Positions 48,412 through 57,620 of a DNA stretch of 64,000 bases are shown piece by piece (positions within the stretch are counted from its first letter, which is position 1; each line of letters opens with the position of its first letter). A model generated the notes under the pieces. It was not told the origin of the DNA. It ran no database searches and saw only the letters and a list, made by a program, of their open reading frames with translations. The position numbers and the translations under genes are program-made. This DNA comes from Streptomyces noursei (GTDB taxonomy: Bacteria > Actinomycetota > Actinomycetes > Streptomycetales > Streptomycetaceae): NCBI RefSeq assembly GCF_016917755.1, contig NZ_CP070326.1, forward strand, positions 5,828,001 to 5,892,000. Direction: 5' to 3'.

Positions 48412-49065
48412 CTACGAGGAGCCGCGCCCGGCGGAGCGGGACGCGGAACGCGAACGGGGACGGAGCGCGGCGCCGGCCAGCACCGCCGGGGTGGTGACCA
48501 GCAGCGTCCTGGTCACCACGGAGTGCCCGCGGTGCGGCTTGTGGTGGGCCGGGGTGTAGCGGAGCGGGCGGGCGGGGACCGGCAGCGCCAGGCGGTGCAC
48601 GGGCTGCGGCGTGGGGGCGGGCGGCGGCGGATCGGGGGGCGCGGGGCGGACGGGCGGAGCCGGCGGCGACGGCCGCGGCACGGGGGCGGCCTTCGGGGTG
48701 GGCCGCGGCTGGGGGCGCGGCGCCGCGGTCCGCGGGGGTGCCGGGGACGGCGGCGCGGGCCGGTGCGTGGGGGTGGGCGTGGGCGTGGTGCAGGGGATGC
48801 GCCAGCCCGGCGGCACGGGGAAATCGGTGGGCAGCTCGACGGGGGGCGAGGTGCCGGCGAAGGCGCAGTTGTCGTCGGACGGCCGCTGGAGGGCACCTGG
48901 ACGGGCGGCGGCCGGCGCGGAGCCGACCAGGGCCAGGGCCGCCGCGAGCGTCGACGCCGCGGCCAGTGACAGCGCCGCGGCACGGGCCAGGGTGGCGAAC
49001 GGGGGCCGGGGCCGGCGCGGGGTGGCGCCGGCGCCGGTTCGGACGGAATCGTGTCTCTCGCGCAC
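48412..49065 (-). CDS. proline-rich exported protein
   Basis: A 217-residue protein. An N-terminal signal or anchor helix (about 25-50, LARAAALSLAAASTLAAALAL) is followed by a short domain with DNCAFAGTSPPVELPTDFP (one pair of cysteines, Cys65 and Cys near 85) and a long Pro/Thr-rich stretch, then VVTRTLLVTTPAVLAGAAL as a hydrophobic end and Arg/Ser tail. No family recognised. The GTG start lacks a strong ribosome site, so the exact 5' end is uncertain. It precedes the DUF4239 gene by nine bases. Confidence 0.6.
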   Translation of the reverse strand: MRERHDSVRTGAGATPRRPRPPFATLARAAALSLAAASTLAAALALVGSAPAAARPGALQRPSDDNCAFAGTSPPVELPTDFPVPPGWRIPCTTPTPTPTHRPAPPSPAPPRTAAPRPQPRPTPKAAPVPRPSPPAPPVRPAPPDPPPPAPTPQPVHRLALPVPARPLRYTPAHHKPHRGHSVVTRTLLVTTPAVLAGAALRPRSRSASRSAGRGSS

Positions 49066-49320
49066 GGCGGGAGCTTGCGCAGCGGCCGGGCCGGGCAGCC
49101 GCCGATCGACGGCGATTCGCCCGAACGGGGGAAGCGCGGGCCGGGCTGTCCGGACACCGTACGGGCCGCCGCGCCGCCCGGTGCACAGGTGAGCGTCAAC
49201 CTGCCGCCGTCGCACGGGACTCCCGTGACCAGGACGATTACCGGCCGGCCCGGTGCCCTGGGGCACAATTCCCGTTGAGAGACGAGAAGTTGATACAAGC
49301 GGCGGCGGGGCGGTACGGAC

Positions 49321-50622
49321 GTGTCGGTGGATTCGGCGAGCACAGTGGCCGGAAGGGGCGAGCCCGGAGGCGGTGGGCAGCCCGGCGACGGTGGCGCGTG
49401 CCGGTGCGGACGATGCCCGCACGGCGCCCGCGAGGGGCACCGGCAGGCGATCGCCGCGTTCGTCGCGCTGCGGGAGGAGTTCGCCGCCGGGCGCGGGGTG
49501 CCGGCCGGGCTGGCACGCTCCGCCGGCGCCGCCCGGCAGTGGGTGTCGGACGAACTGACCCTCTCCGCCCGGATGCTGGCCGAGCGCGGCGCCGCCGAGG
49601 GCGCCTCCTGGCCGGCGGTCGTCCGTCGGCGCACCGTGACCGTGGTGTGGGCCGCGGTGCTGGCGCTGCTGCTCGGGCAGGCGCTCACCGCCGTCGGCAC
49701 TGGCTGGACGACGGGCCGCACGGCCACCCTGGTCGCGGCCGCCGCGCTGGCCCTCGGGGCGACCGCGGCGGCCTGGCTCCACCGTGAACAGGGCGGCGCG
49801 CTGGCCCCGTTGGTCGGCGAGGACCACCGGCTGTCCACCTCCCGCGCGATCGCCGCGGCCTGGGTGGCGGCGGTGCTCTACGCCGTCCTGACGCTCGCCG
49901 TCCAACTGGCGGTGGCCGCGGGCCCGGACGCCCGGCGCCGGCTGCTCTCCGGGCTCGGACTCGCCGCCTCGGGAGGGCTGCTGACCATACTGGCCATCGG
50001 CTGCGCGGTGGCGGTGCTGGCCTACGGGATGACCGCCGGACGGGTCCGTTCCGGGCGGGTGCAGAAGATCCCGGCGGACCGGCCCCGGGCCGCCGACCTG
50101 CTGGCGGACGACGCCGGCCGCGGCAGCTTCACCGACGCGCAGTACGTGCTGGTGAACATCGCGGTGCTGGGCTTCGCGCAGGTGCGGCTGGCCGCAGACC
50201 CGACCCGACTGCCCGCGCTGCCCTGGGTGTTGGTCGTCCTGGTGGCGCTCTCGGCGATGACGTATCTGGCGGGCAAGGCCGTCGCCGGGGGCCGGCCGGT
50301 GATCCTCTCCGTCGTCCGCGCCCGGGAGCTGGGCGATCTCGCCGCGCCGATCCGCACCGGCGACGACATCGAGATCCGCGGTACCGGCTTCGTGCCGCCT
50401 GGCGCGACCACCCCGGACCGGCTGGCCCGTACGGTCGTCCGGATCGGTGGGGTGCATGTGCCGGTCCCGCTGGTGCCGGTGCCCGGGGGCTTCGCCAATC
50501 CGACGGACGGGGTGCTGACCGTGCCGGTGCCGGTCGACGTGGAGCCGGGGCCCGTGGAGGTCCGGGTGATCACGGCGGCCGGGGCGGAGACCCGCGGCTA
50601 TCGCATCGAGGTCCAGGACTGA
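49321..50622 (+). CDS. polytopic membrane protein with IPT/TIG-like C-terminus
   Basis: A 433-residue protein. The N-terminal 40 residues hold a CRCGRCPHG cysteine cluster, then a soluble helical part, about five or six membrane helices (AVLALLLGQALTAVGTGW, AIAAAWVAAVLYAVLTLAVQLAV, GLLTILAIGCAVAVLAYGM, LPWVLVVLVALSAMTYLAGK), and a C-terminal outer beta domain (about 345-433) with IRTGDDIEIRGTGFVPPG, RTVVRIGGVHVPVPLV and EVRVITAAGAETRGYRIEV that looks like an IPT/TIG fold. Start GTG. Function unknown; no partner identified. Confidence 0.72.
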   Translation: MSVDSASTVAGRGEPGGGGQPGDGGACRCGRCPHGAREGHRQAIAAFVALREEFAAGRGVPAGLARSAGAARQWVSDELTLSARMLAERGAAEGASWPAVVRRRTVTVVWAAVLALLLGQALTAVGTGWTTGRTATLVAAAALALGATAAAWLHREQGGALAPLVGEDHRLSTSRAIAAAWVAAVLYAVLTLAVQLAVAAGPDARRRLLSGLGLAASGGLLTILAIGCAVAVLAYGMTAGRVRSGRVQKIPADRPRAADLLADDAGRGSFTDAQYVLVNIAVLGFAQVRLAADPTRLPALPWVLVVLVALSAMTYLAGKAVAGGRPVILSVVRARELGDLAAPIRTGDDIEIRGTGFVPPGATTPDRLARTVVRIGGVHVPVPLVPVPGGFANPTDGVLTVPVPVDVEPGPVEVRVITAAGAETRGYRIEVQD

Positions 50623-50818
50623 GCGGGCCGGACGGCTGCGTCCGCCCCCGTTCCTGCGGGGCGGGCGGCAGGCGCCCCGGCGGCCGTCGCGACGGCGCGC
50701 CGCGGCCCCACGGGTCGGCGTGGGAGGGAATCTCGCGCGTCCCTGCGTACGCATCTCGCCAAGCCGTGCGGGCGGCGGCACAATCGGCTGCTCCCGGTGG
50801 CAACGGAGAGGCGACGTC

Positions 50819-51352
50819 ATGGCTCACGCACACCGCACACGCCCGGTCGACGTGGGCGCTGCCCGACCCGTCGGGCTCCGGAGCGGACTGGGGCGGCACG
50901 CGCTGCTCCCGCTGCGGCTCTTCCTGGGCGCCACCTTCCTCTACGCCGGACTCCAGAAACTGACGGACCGGGCGTTCCTGTCCGGTGGCGCGAAGGGCTC
51001 GCTGAGCGACCTGCTGCGGCAGGTGCACGACACCGCCGCGCTGCCGCGACTGGTGGAGCTGGCCCAGCACAGCACGGTGGGCTTCGGCTATGCCGTCGCC
51101 GGCGGTGAGGTGCTGGTCGGCATCGGGACGCTGATCGGGCTGCTGGGGCGGCTGGCGGCCCTGGGCGGCGCGCTGATCTCGCTGACGCTGTGGCTCACCG
51201 TGAGCTGGCCGTCCACCCCGTACTACTACGGCAACGACCTGGCCTACCTGATGGCCTGGACACCGCTGGTGCTGGCCGGCGCGCCCGCCTTCTCGCTGGA
51301 CGCGGCACTGGCCAACCGCCGCCAGCGGCACGGGACGCAGCTCTACGGATGA
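50819..51352 (+). CDS. DoxX family membrane protein
   Basis: A 177-residue four-helix membrane protein of the DoxX family, whose members act in respiratory or quinol-linked redox and thiol stress. Seen: HALLPLRLFLGATFLYAGLQ, the family start, then VGFGYAVAGGEVLVGIGTLIG and LGGALISLTLWLTVSWPSTPYY, and AYLMAWTPLVLAG. GGAGAGG lies eight bases before the ATG. It is convergent with the small membrane gene that follows. Confidence 0.88.
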   Translation: MAHAHRTRPVDVGAARPVGLRSGLGRHALLPLRLFLGATFLYAGLQKLTDRAFLSGGAKGSLSDLLRQVHDTAALPRLVELAQHSTVGFGYAVAGGEVLVGIGTLIGLLGRLAALGGALISLTLWLTVSWPSTPYYYGNDLAYLMAWTPLVLAGAPAFSLDAALANRRQRHGTQLYG

Positions 51353-51363
51353 CGGGCCGCGGG

Positions 51364-51588
51364 TCATGACGGCTGCGGGGGCGGGGCGTCCCGCTGGTGG
51401 TGGCGGCGGACGGTGGCCCAGACGGCGGTGGTGATCCCGGCGACCAGCAGGCCGGCGGGGAGGGCCAGGAACAGCCAGGGGCGGGGGGCGTGCCAGAGGC
51501 CGAGGGCGTCGAGGCCGTAGCCGGTGCCGACGGCGAGGGTGGCGGCACCGGTGATCAGCCGGCCGGGCTCGAAGGGGTGGCGGTTCAC
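51364..51588 (-). CDS. small two-helix membrane protein
   Basis: A 74-residue protein with two membrane helices (LITGAATLAVGTGYGLDAL and WLFLALPAGLLVAGITTAVW) and a charged C-terminal tail HHQRDAPPPQPS. It starts with GTG overlapping the stop of the PspC gene (GTGA), so it is made with it. Function unknown; probably a partner in the PspC-type envelope stress unit. Confidence 0.75.
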   Translation of the reverse strand: MNRHPFEPGRLITGAATLAVGTGYGLDALGLWHAPRPWLFLALPAGLLVAGITTAVWATVRRHHQRDAPPPQPS

Positions 51589-53018
51589 TGGGGGGCTCCC
51601 TGCGGGGTCGGGGGAGAGGCCGGGGACGGGGTGGCCGGCGGGGTCGTGGTGGCGCGCTCGACGGCGATCTGGCCGGCGCCGACCTCCAGGTCGAGCTCGA
51701 CCGTGCCGTGCGGCTGCTCGCCCTTCTTCAGGCCCTCGGCGGGCAGGGTGACCCGTCGCTCGCGGTGGCCGGCGACGATCTCCACGTCGTTGGCGGCGTC
51801 GCCGGGCAGTTGGATGTCGCCGACGCCGAGCCGGAGGCGGAGGGTCGCGGTGGTGCCCTGCGGCAGCGTCACCCGGAGCCGGCCGGCGCCGACTTCCGCG
51901 CCGGTGCGGACCGTGGTGCCGGGCTTCAGGGGGAGTTGGGTGAGGTCGAGCAGGCCCTCGCCGGAGCCGACGGTGTAGCGCGGCTGCACGGCGGCGACGG
52001 TGGTCGGGGCCCAGGTGCGGTGCTGCCAGTCGGCGGTGATGTTGGCGGGCAGCGCCATCGCGCCGGCCAACAGCGCGGTGGTCAGCACCGCCATGAAGAC
52101 CGTGCCGCCGCCCGTGCGCCCCCACCAGGCGCTCAGCACGAGGCCCAGCCCGAAGACGACCAGCGCGCAGGCCAGGCCCGCCTGGAGGGACGGGGCCAGC
52201 GCGGCATGCCGGGAGACGGCCAGGGCGGTGCCGGTGCCCGCCAGGACGGCCAGCACGAACGTGCGGCCGCCGATGCCCCGGCCCAGGGCGGGCCGGGCGG
52301 GCCGGGGCGGGACGACGTCGGTGCGCGGGGCGGGCGCGGGGCCGGGGGACCAGCTGCCGCGCGGGCGGGGGCCGTCGGAGACCCCGTGGGTGAAGTCGTA
52401 GGTGATGTCGATTCGGGTGTCCTCCGGGCCCCAGAGGTAGCCCCGGCGCAGCAGCGCCTCGGTGCGCGGATCGCGCCACCAGGAGGGGGTGTTGGGCGCC
52501 GGCGGAGCGGTGGCCTCCGGCGGGGCGTCGGCGACCGCCTGGGCTGTGGCGGCGTCCACGGAGCCCAGGCCCTCGGCCTGGGCGCGCCGGCGCTGGCGCG
52601 ACCAGTAGGCGGCGCCGGCCACGGCCAGCGTCACCATGATCGCGAAGGACATCATGCTGCCCTTGCCGAGGGTGGTCAGGAACAGCGCGCAGCCGACCAG
52701 CGCGCAGAGCAGCGCCGTCAGGGCCGAGCCCTCGACGCGGCCGGAGAGCAGCCGGCGGCCCTCGTTCTCCTCCTCGCCGTCGAGGGGGACGAGCAGCCAG
52801 GCGAAGCCGTAGAAGATCAGGCCGAGGCCGCCGATGGACAGCACGGCGAGCACGACCCGGAAGATCACCGGATCGATGTCCCACTGCCGGCCCAGGCCGC
52901 CGCACACGCCCGCGACGACCTTGTGCCGCCGGCTGCGGCGCAGCGGGGCGCCAGAGGGCGGCGTGGTGCCGGCGGCGCCGGAGTCCGCCGGCTCCGCGGC
53001 GGTGGGTGCATCGTTCAT
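51585..53018 (-). CDS. PspC-domain membrane protein
   Basis: A 477-residue protein. The N-terminal PspC domain (about 28-90) shows KVVAGVCGGLGRQWDIDPVI and FRVVLAVLSIGGLGLIFYGFAWLLVPLD; further membrane helices follow (about 96-140 and 250-320) and the C-terminal 140 residues form an outer beta-rich domain with YTVGSGEGLLDLTQLPLKPG and ATLRLRLGVGDIQLPGDA. PspC proteins relate to envelope stress responses. It is divergent from the Ser/Thr kinase gene, and another PspC protein, a histidine kinase, lies beyond it, so the cluster probably senses membrane damage. Confidence 0.85.
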   Translation of the reverse strand: MNDAPTAAEPADSGAAGTTPPSGAPLRRSRRHKVVAGVCGGLGRQWDIDPVIFRVVLAVLSIGGLGLIFYGFAWLLVPLDGEEENEGRRLLSGRVEGSALTALLCALVGCALFLTTLGKGSMMSFAIMVTLAVAGAAYWSRQRRRAQAEGLGSVDAATAQAVADAPPEATAPPAPNTPSWWRDPRTEALLRRGYLWGPEDTRIDITYDFTHGVSDGPRPRGSWSPGPAPAPRTDVVPPRPARPALGRGIGGRTFVLAVLAGTGTALAVSRHAALAPSLQAGLACALVVFGLGLVLSAWWGRTGGGTVFMAVLTTALLAGAMALPANITADWQHRTWAPTTVAAVQPRYTVGSGEGLLDLTQLPLKPGTTVRTGAEVGAGRLRVTLPQGTTATLRLRLGVGDIQLPGDAANDVEIVAGHRERRVTLPAEGLKKGEQPHGTVELDLEVGAGQIAVERATTTPPATPSPASPPTPQGAPQ

Positions 53019-53336
53019 GGAGCCATGGTGACAAGTGCGGCCGGGCCGCGGCATCGGTGAGAACCCTGGCTGATCCCTGATATCCCCCGAGACGACCCCG
53101 ACGTCCCCCGGATGCCTCCCTTGGGGCCGTCGCCCCGGCCCCCTCGCGCCGCCGTTGCGGCGGCTCCGGGCGCGCGCAGCGGCGCCGGACACGTCCCGGA
53201 ACGGGCCGCGAACGCCCCGCGCGTGGGGGCGCGCGCCGGAAAAAGACTTGTCGCGGCGGTGGCCGAAGGGCTTTTCCGTCCTGCTGAAGACTATCGTTGC
53301 GCCCTGAATACGTACGGGTTTCCGGAGGGGCGTGCG
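53019..53336. other. divergent promoter region of PspC and kinase genes
   Basis: 318 bases between the divergent PspC (minus) and Ser/Thr kinase (plus) genes. The last 100 bases before the kinase are AT-richer and should hold its promoter. A weak CGGAAAAG/CTTTTCCG inverted pair is present near 53240-53277. No gene. Confidence 0.5.
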
Positions 53337-55145
53337 GTGGCGGAAGCGGCGTCGGTGGATGAGGGGCGACTGGTCGCCGGGCGATATCGCCTGGTTGAGC
53401 GGATAGGTCAGGGCGGGATGGGCACCGTCTGGCGGGCCCGGGACGAAGTCCTCGGTCGTCAGGTGGCGGTCAAGCGTCTGCACGTTTCGCCCCAACTGGA
53501 CGCGGACGAACTGGCCACCCGCCACGAACGCACCACCCGGGAGGCGCAGGCCGCGGCGCGGATCAACCACCCCAACGTCGTCAGCGTCCACGACGTCGTG
53601 GACGACGAGGGGTCGCCGTGCATCGTCATGGAGTACGTCCCCTCCGCGACGCTCGGCGACGCCATCAAGGAGGGCACCGGGTCCGGCACTTACCTCACGC
53701 CGCGGGAGACCGCCCGGATCGGCCGCGGCATGATCGCCGCGCTGCGTGCCGCGCACTCCGCCGGTGTGCTGCACCGCGACGTCAAACCGGGCAACGTCCT
53801 GCTCGGTGAGGACGGCCGGGTCGTCCTCACCGACTTCGGGATCGCCGTCGCCACCGGGACCTCCACCCTCACCAAGACCGGCGAACTGGTCGGCTCCATC
53901 GACTACCTGGCCCCCGAGCGGGTCAAGGGCTCGACGCCAGGGCCCGCTTCGGACCTGTGGGCGCTGGGCGCGACGCTCTATCAGGCGGTCGAGGGCAAGC
54001 CCCCGTTCCGCAAGAACACCGCGGTGGAGACCGCGTACGCGATCGCCGTCGATCCGCTGGAGACGCCGCGCAACGCCGGTCAGCTCACCGCGCTGATCGA
54101 GGCGCTGCTCGCCAAGGAGCCCGGCGACCGGCCCACCGCCGAGGTCGTCGAGCAGGCGCTGCGGGCCGCCGAGGCCGAGGCGGACACGGCGTTGATGGGC
54201 TGGCCCACGCTGGCCCTGGGCACGGTCGGCCGCGGCCGGTCCACAGGGGGCGGGATCTCCGAGATGCCCACCCGGACCGTGGCGCACGCCGGCACACCGG
54301 TGGCCGCCGAGAGCGGCACCGGGACGACGGGACGCACGGACACCGGCGCGACCACCGGGAACGCCGCCGAGGCCGGCGGCCAGACGGCGGCGGCGCCCGA
54401 TGCCGCGGCAGCCGAGGCCACCGGCCCGGTGGCCGTGACCGACGGCGCGGTCCCCACCACGGCCACCGCCACCGGCGACCGTCCGGACGTGCTCCCGTCC
54501 GGCCCGGCTCCCCGTAAGCGCCGGCGGGGCCGGATCGTGGCCTGGGTCGTCGCCGGCCTCCTGGTCACCGGGGGCGGCGGGGGCACGGCCTGGTACCTGA
54601 CCCACCGCGACGACGGAACCACCGCAGAGGCCGGCGACGGAGCCCCCGTCGTGCCCGTGGTGCCGCACACCAGCGCCTCCCCGCCACCGCCCACGCCCCA
54701 GGGCTACCGCCGGGCCACGGAGAAGGACATCGGGGCCTCCTTCCCCGTGCCGTCCGGCTGGAAGCGGGACGTCCAGGACAACGGCCGGCAAATCGTCTAC
54801 ATCTCCGAGGACGGGCTGGCCCAGCTGACGATCAGCTGCCTGGACTTCGCCGCGGCGGACCAGGTGGAGCACTTCAAGAGCCTCGAATCGGACGTCAAGA
54901 GCCGGTACCCCTACACGCGGCTCCGCCTCCAGGACACCATCTTCCAGGGCGACCCGGCCGCCATCTGGGAGTTCTCCTTCCAGGGCCGGGCCCGCCAGTT
55001 CCGCGGCATCGACCTGGGCTTCGGCCGCGAGGGCGGCAAGGAGTACGCCATCTACGTCTCCGCGCCGTCCGCGAACTGGACGAAGTACGAGCAGGTCTTC
55101 GCGAACGTCAAGGACGGATTCCGGAGGACCTCGCCGACGGGCTGA
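53337..55145 (+). CDS. membrane serine/threonine protein kinase
   Basis: A 602-residue kinase. The catalytic domain (about 15-275) has IGQGGMGTVW, VAVKRL, HRDVKPGNVLL, DFGIAVATGT and GSIDYLAPERV. An Ala/Thr-rich linker leads to a membrane helix (about 398-420, AWVVAGLLVTGGGGGTAWYL) and an outer domain beginning GYRRATEKDIGASFPVPSGW, similar to that of the kinase at 36045. GGAGGGG lies six bases before the GTG start. It is divergent from the PspC gene and 90 bases before the PspC histidine kinase. Confidence 0.92.
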   Translation: MAEAASVDEGRLVAGRYRLVERIGQGGMGTVWRARDEVLGRQVAVKRLHVSPQLDADELATRHERTTREAQAAARINHPNVVSVHDVVDDEGSPCIVMEYVPSATLGDAIKEGTGSGTYLTPRETARIGRGMIAALRAAHSAGVLHRDVKPGNVLLGEDGRVVLTDFGIAVATGTSTLTKTGELVGSIDYLAPERVKGSTPGPASDLWALGATLYQAVEGKPPFRKNTAVETAYAIAVDPLETPRNAGQLTALIEALLAKEPGDRPTAEVVEQALRAAEAEADTALMGWPTLALGTVGRGRSTGGGISEMPTRTVAHAGTPVAAESGTGTTGRTDTGATTGNAAEAGGQTAAAPDAAAAEATGPVAVTDGAVPTTATATGDRPDVLPSGPAPRKRRRGRIVAWVVAGLLVTGGGGGTAWYLTHRDDGTTAEAGDGAPVVPVVPHTSASPPPPTPQGYRRATEKDIGASFPVPSGWKRDVQDNGRQIVYISEDGLAQLTISCLDFAAADQVEHFKSLESDVKSRYPYTRLRLQDTIFQGDPAAIWEFSFQGRARQFRGIDLGFGREGGKEYAIYVSAPSANWTKYEQVFANVKDGFRRTSPTG

Positions 55146-55237
55146 GCGGCCCGCGGGGGAACCCCGAGCAAGCTCAGGGACGGGTTCAGGGTCGACCCTG
55201 ATGTCCCGGACCCGGCCGGCGTGTGACGATCTGAGGC

Positions 55238-56572
55238 ATGACCACAGCGCCACCCCGCGCCGAGACGATCTACGCCCCGGCGCCGGACCCCGACGACCCG
55301 CCCGTGCGCAAGCTCTACCGCAGCGCCGAGGGGCGGCTCCTCGGCGGTGTCGCGCGCGGTCTCGCGGGGCACCTCGGGCTCCCGGTCACCTGGGTGCGGA
55401 TCGTCTTCGCCGCGCTCTTCATGGCCGACGGCATGGGCGCCCTGCTCTACGCCGCGTTCTGGTTCTTCGTGCCGCTGGGCGTCGGCGGCGTCGAGACCCG
55501 GCAGCCCGCGGCGGGGGAGGAGCGGCGGCGACTGCTGGGCCGCAGGCCCGACAAGGGGCAGCTCGTCGCGCTGATCGCGCTTCTGGTGGGCGCGGCGATC
55601 GTGGCCTCCCGGTTCCAGCCGGGCCGGGCCAACGTCTACCTCTGGCCGGTGCTGTTGATCGGCGCCGGTGTGGCCCTGGTCTGGCGCCAGGCGGACAACT
55701 CCCGGCGCGCCCAGTGGCTGGAGCTCGGACGCCGCAACAAGGGCCTGGTGCCGATGGTGCGCGGCGCCGCCGGGGTGCTCCTGGTCGGCGCTGGGGTCAC
55801 CGGCATCGTCGTGCTCCAGGGCTCGGTGCAGAACCTCGGCTCGGTGCTCCAGGCCGCGCTCGCCGTCGTCGTCGGCATCGCCCTGCTCGCCGGCCCCTAT
55901 CTCGTGCGGATAACCCAGGACCTCTCCGAGGAACGCCTGATGCGCATCCGCGCCCAGGAGCGCGCCGAGGTCGCCGCGCACGTCCACGACTCCGTCCTGC
56001 ACACCCTCACCCTGATCCAGCGCAACGCCGACGACCCCCGGGAAGTGGCCCGGCTGGCCCGCGCCCAGGAGCGCGAGCTGCGCGCCTGGCTCTACAAGCC
56101 CGAGGGCCGCGGCAAGGACGAGGACGAGGAGCCGACGACGCTGGCCGAGGCCGTGCGGGCCGCCGCCGCCGAGGTTGAGGACCACCACGGCGTCCCCCTG
56201 GAGGTCGTCGTGGTCGGCGACTGCCCGTTGGACGAGGCGCTCGGCGCCCAGATGCAGGCCGCACGCGAGGCGATGGTCAACGCCGCCAAGTACGGTGGCG
56301 AGGGCGGCGCGGTCCAGGTCTTCGCCGAGGTGGAGGGCCGCACGGTCTTCGTCTCGGTGCGCGACCACGGCCCGGGCTTCGACCTGGACGCGGTCCCCGC
56401 GGACCGGATGGGGGTACGGGAATCCATCATCGGCCGGATGGAGCGCCACGGCGGCACCGCCCGGCTGCGCGCCGCGCCCGACGGCGGCACGGTCGTCGAG
56501 CTGGAGATGGAGCGCACCGAGGACCGCGAGCGCACCGAGCGCCGCACCGGAGGGGAGGGGGAGCCGGAATGA
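55238..56572 (+). CDS. PspC-domain sensor histidine kinase
   Basis: A 444-residue kinase that begins with a PspC domain (about 22-80, KLYRSAEGRLLGGVARGLAG, YAAFWFFVPLGV), has further membrane helices to about 225, then a HisKA_3-type dimerisation helix with the phospho-accepting His in RAEVAAHVHDSVLHTLTLIQ, and an HATPase_c domain with AREAMVNAAKYGGEG and VRDHGPGFDLDAVPADRMG. The stop overlaps the response regulator start (ATGA). Signal inferred to be envelope stress from the PspC domain. Confidence 0.9.
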   Translation: MTTAPPRAETIYAPAPDPDDPPVRKLYRSAEGRLLGGVARGLAGHLGLPVTWVRIVFAALFMADGMGALLYAAFWFFVPLGVGGVETRQPAAGEERRRLLGRRPDKGQLVALIALLVGAAIVASRFQPGRANVYLWPVLLIGAGVALVWRQADNSRRAQWLELGRRNKGLVPMVRGAAGVLLVGAGVTGIVVLQGSVQNLGSVLQAALAVVVGIALLAGPYLVRITQDLSEERLMRIRAQERAEVAAHVHDSVLHTLTLIQRNADDPREVARLARAQERELRAWLYKPEGRGKDEDEEPTTLAEAVRAAAAEVEDHHGVPLEVVVVGDCPLDEALGAQMQAAREAMVNAAKYGGEGGAVQVFAEVEGRTVFVSVRDHGPGFDLDAVPADRMGVRESIIGRMERHGGTARLRAAPDGGTVVELEMERTEDRERTERRTGGEGEPE

Positions 56573-57402
56573 GCGCGGCGCACCTCCCACCCGCCCCCGG
56601 GGGCGACGCAGACGGCCACGGGCCCGTGGGACACCGCATCCCGGGGCCGGGGGATCATGACGGGGCAGACACCGAAGGACGGACGGACGACATGAGCAGC
56701 GACGACGCACAGCAGGGCGAGGCCGGCGGCGAGGACCAGGGCCGCACCGTACGGGTCGTGCTGGTCGACGACCACCGGATGTTCCGGACCGGCGTCCAGG
56801 CGGAGATCGGCCGGACCGAGCAGACCCGGGTCGAGGTGGTCGGCGAGGCCGCCGACGTCGACCAGGCGATCACCGTCATCACCGCCACCCGCCCCGAGGT
56901 CGTCCTCCTGGACGTGCACCTCCCCGGGGGCGGCGGCGTCGAGGTGCTGCGCCGCAGCGCCGCGATGATGGTCGACCCCGAGCGGCCGGTGCGGTTCCTG
57001 GCGCTCTCGGTCTCCGACGCGGCCGAGGACGTCATCGGCGTCATCCGCGGCGGCGCCCGCGGCTATGTCACCAAGACGATCACCGGCACCGACCTCGTGA
57101 ACGCGATCTTCCGGGTGGCCGACGGCGACGCGGTCTTCTCGCCGCGGCTGGCCGGCTTCGTCCTGGACGCCTTCGCCTCGACGGACGCCCCGCCGGTGGA
57201 CGAGGACATGGACCGCCTCACCCAGCGTGAGCGCGAGGTGCTCCGGCTGATCGCCCGCGGGTACGCGTACAAGGAGATCGCCAAGCAGTTGTTCATCTCC
57301 GTCAAGACGGTTGAGTCACATGTCTCGGCCGTCCTGCGCAAGCTCCAGCTCTCCAACCGCCATGAGCTCACCCGCTGGGCGGCCGCGCGGCGACTGGTCT
57401 GA
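56569..57402 (+). CDS. LuxR-type response regulator
   Basis: A 277-residue regulator partnered with the PspC kinase. The receiver has VVLVDDHRMFRTGVQAE, the phospho-acceptor aspartate in VVLLDVHLPGGGGVEVL and the lysine in YVTKTITGTDLV; the LuxR helix-turn-helix is LTQREREVLRLIARGYAYKE followed by FISVKTVESHVSAVLRKLQL. The start overlapping the kinase stop gives a 41-residue extra leader; the ATG at 56692, 11 bases after GAAGGA, gives a tighter protein and may be the true start. A stem-loop follows the stop. Confidence 0.9.
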   Translation: MSAAHLPPAPGGDADGHGPVGHRIPGPGDHDGADTEGRTDDMSSDDAQQGEAGGEDQGRTVRVVLVDDHRMFRTGVQAEIGRTEQTRVEVVGEAADVDQAITVITATRPEVVLLDVHLPGGGGVEVLRRSAAMMVDPERPVRFLALSVSDAAEDVIGVIRGGARGYVTKTITGTDLVNAIFRVADGDAVFSPRLAGFVLDAFASTDAPPVDEDMDRLTQREREVLRLIARGYAYKEIAKQLFISVKTVESHVSAVLRKLQLSNRHELTRWAAARRLV

Positions 57403-57431
57403 CCTGCGGTTTCGTCGTGCAGGGGGTGCAT

Positions 57432-57458
57432 GGGGGCGGATGACCGGGAGCCGCCCCC
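57432..57458 (+). terminator. stem-loop terminator after the response regulator
   Basis: GGGGGCGG (57432-57439) and CCGCCCCC (57451-57458) form an 8-base-pair stem with an 11-base loop, beginning 30 bases after the stop codon. Confidence 0.55.
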
Positions 57459-57620
57459 GGAGCGCGGGGCGCCGACGGGGCGTGTAAAGAAGCGCTCAAG
57501 CCGGGCAACCAGGATCGTGCGGAACGCCATCTAAGGGCGCGGAGAGGCTCGCTGCCCGAAGGCGGGGCCGGAACCACGCCCACGCCCTGCGCCGCACACA
57601 TCCCTGGAAACGAGATCCCG

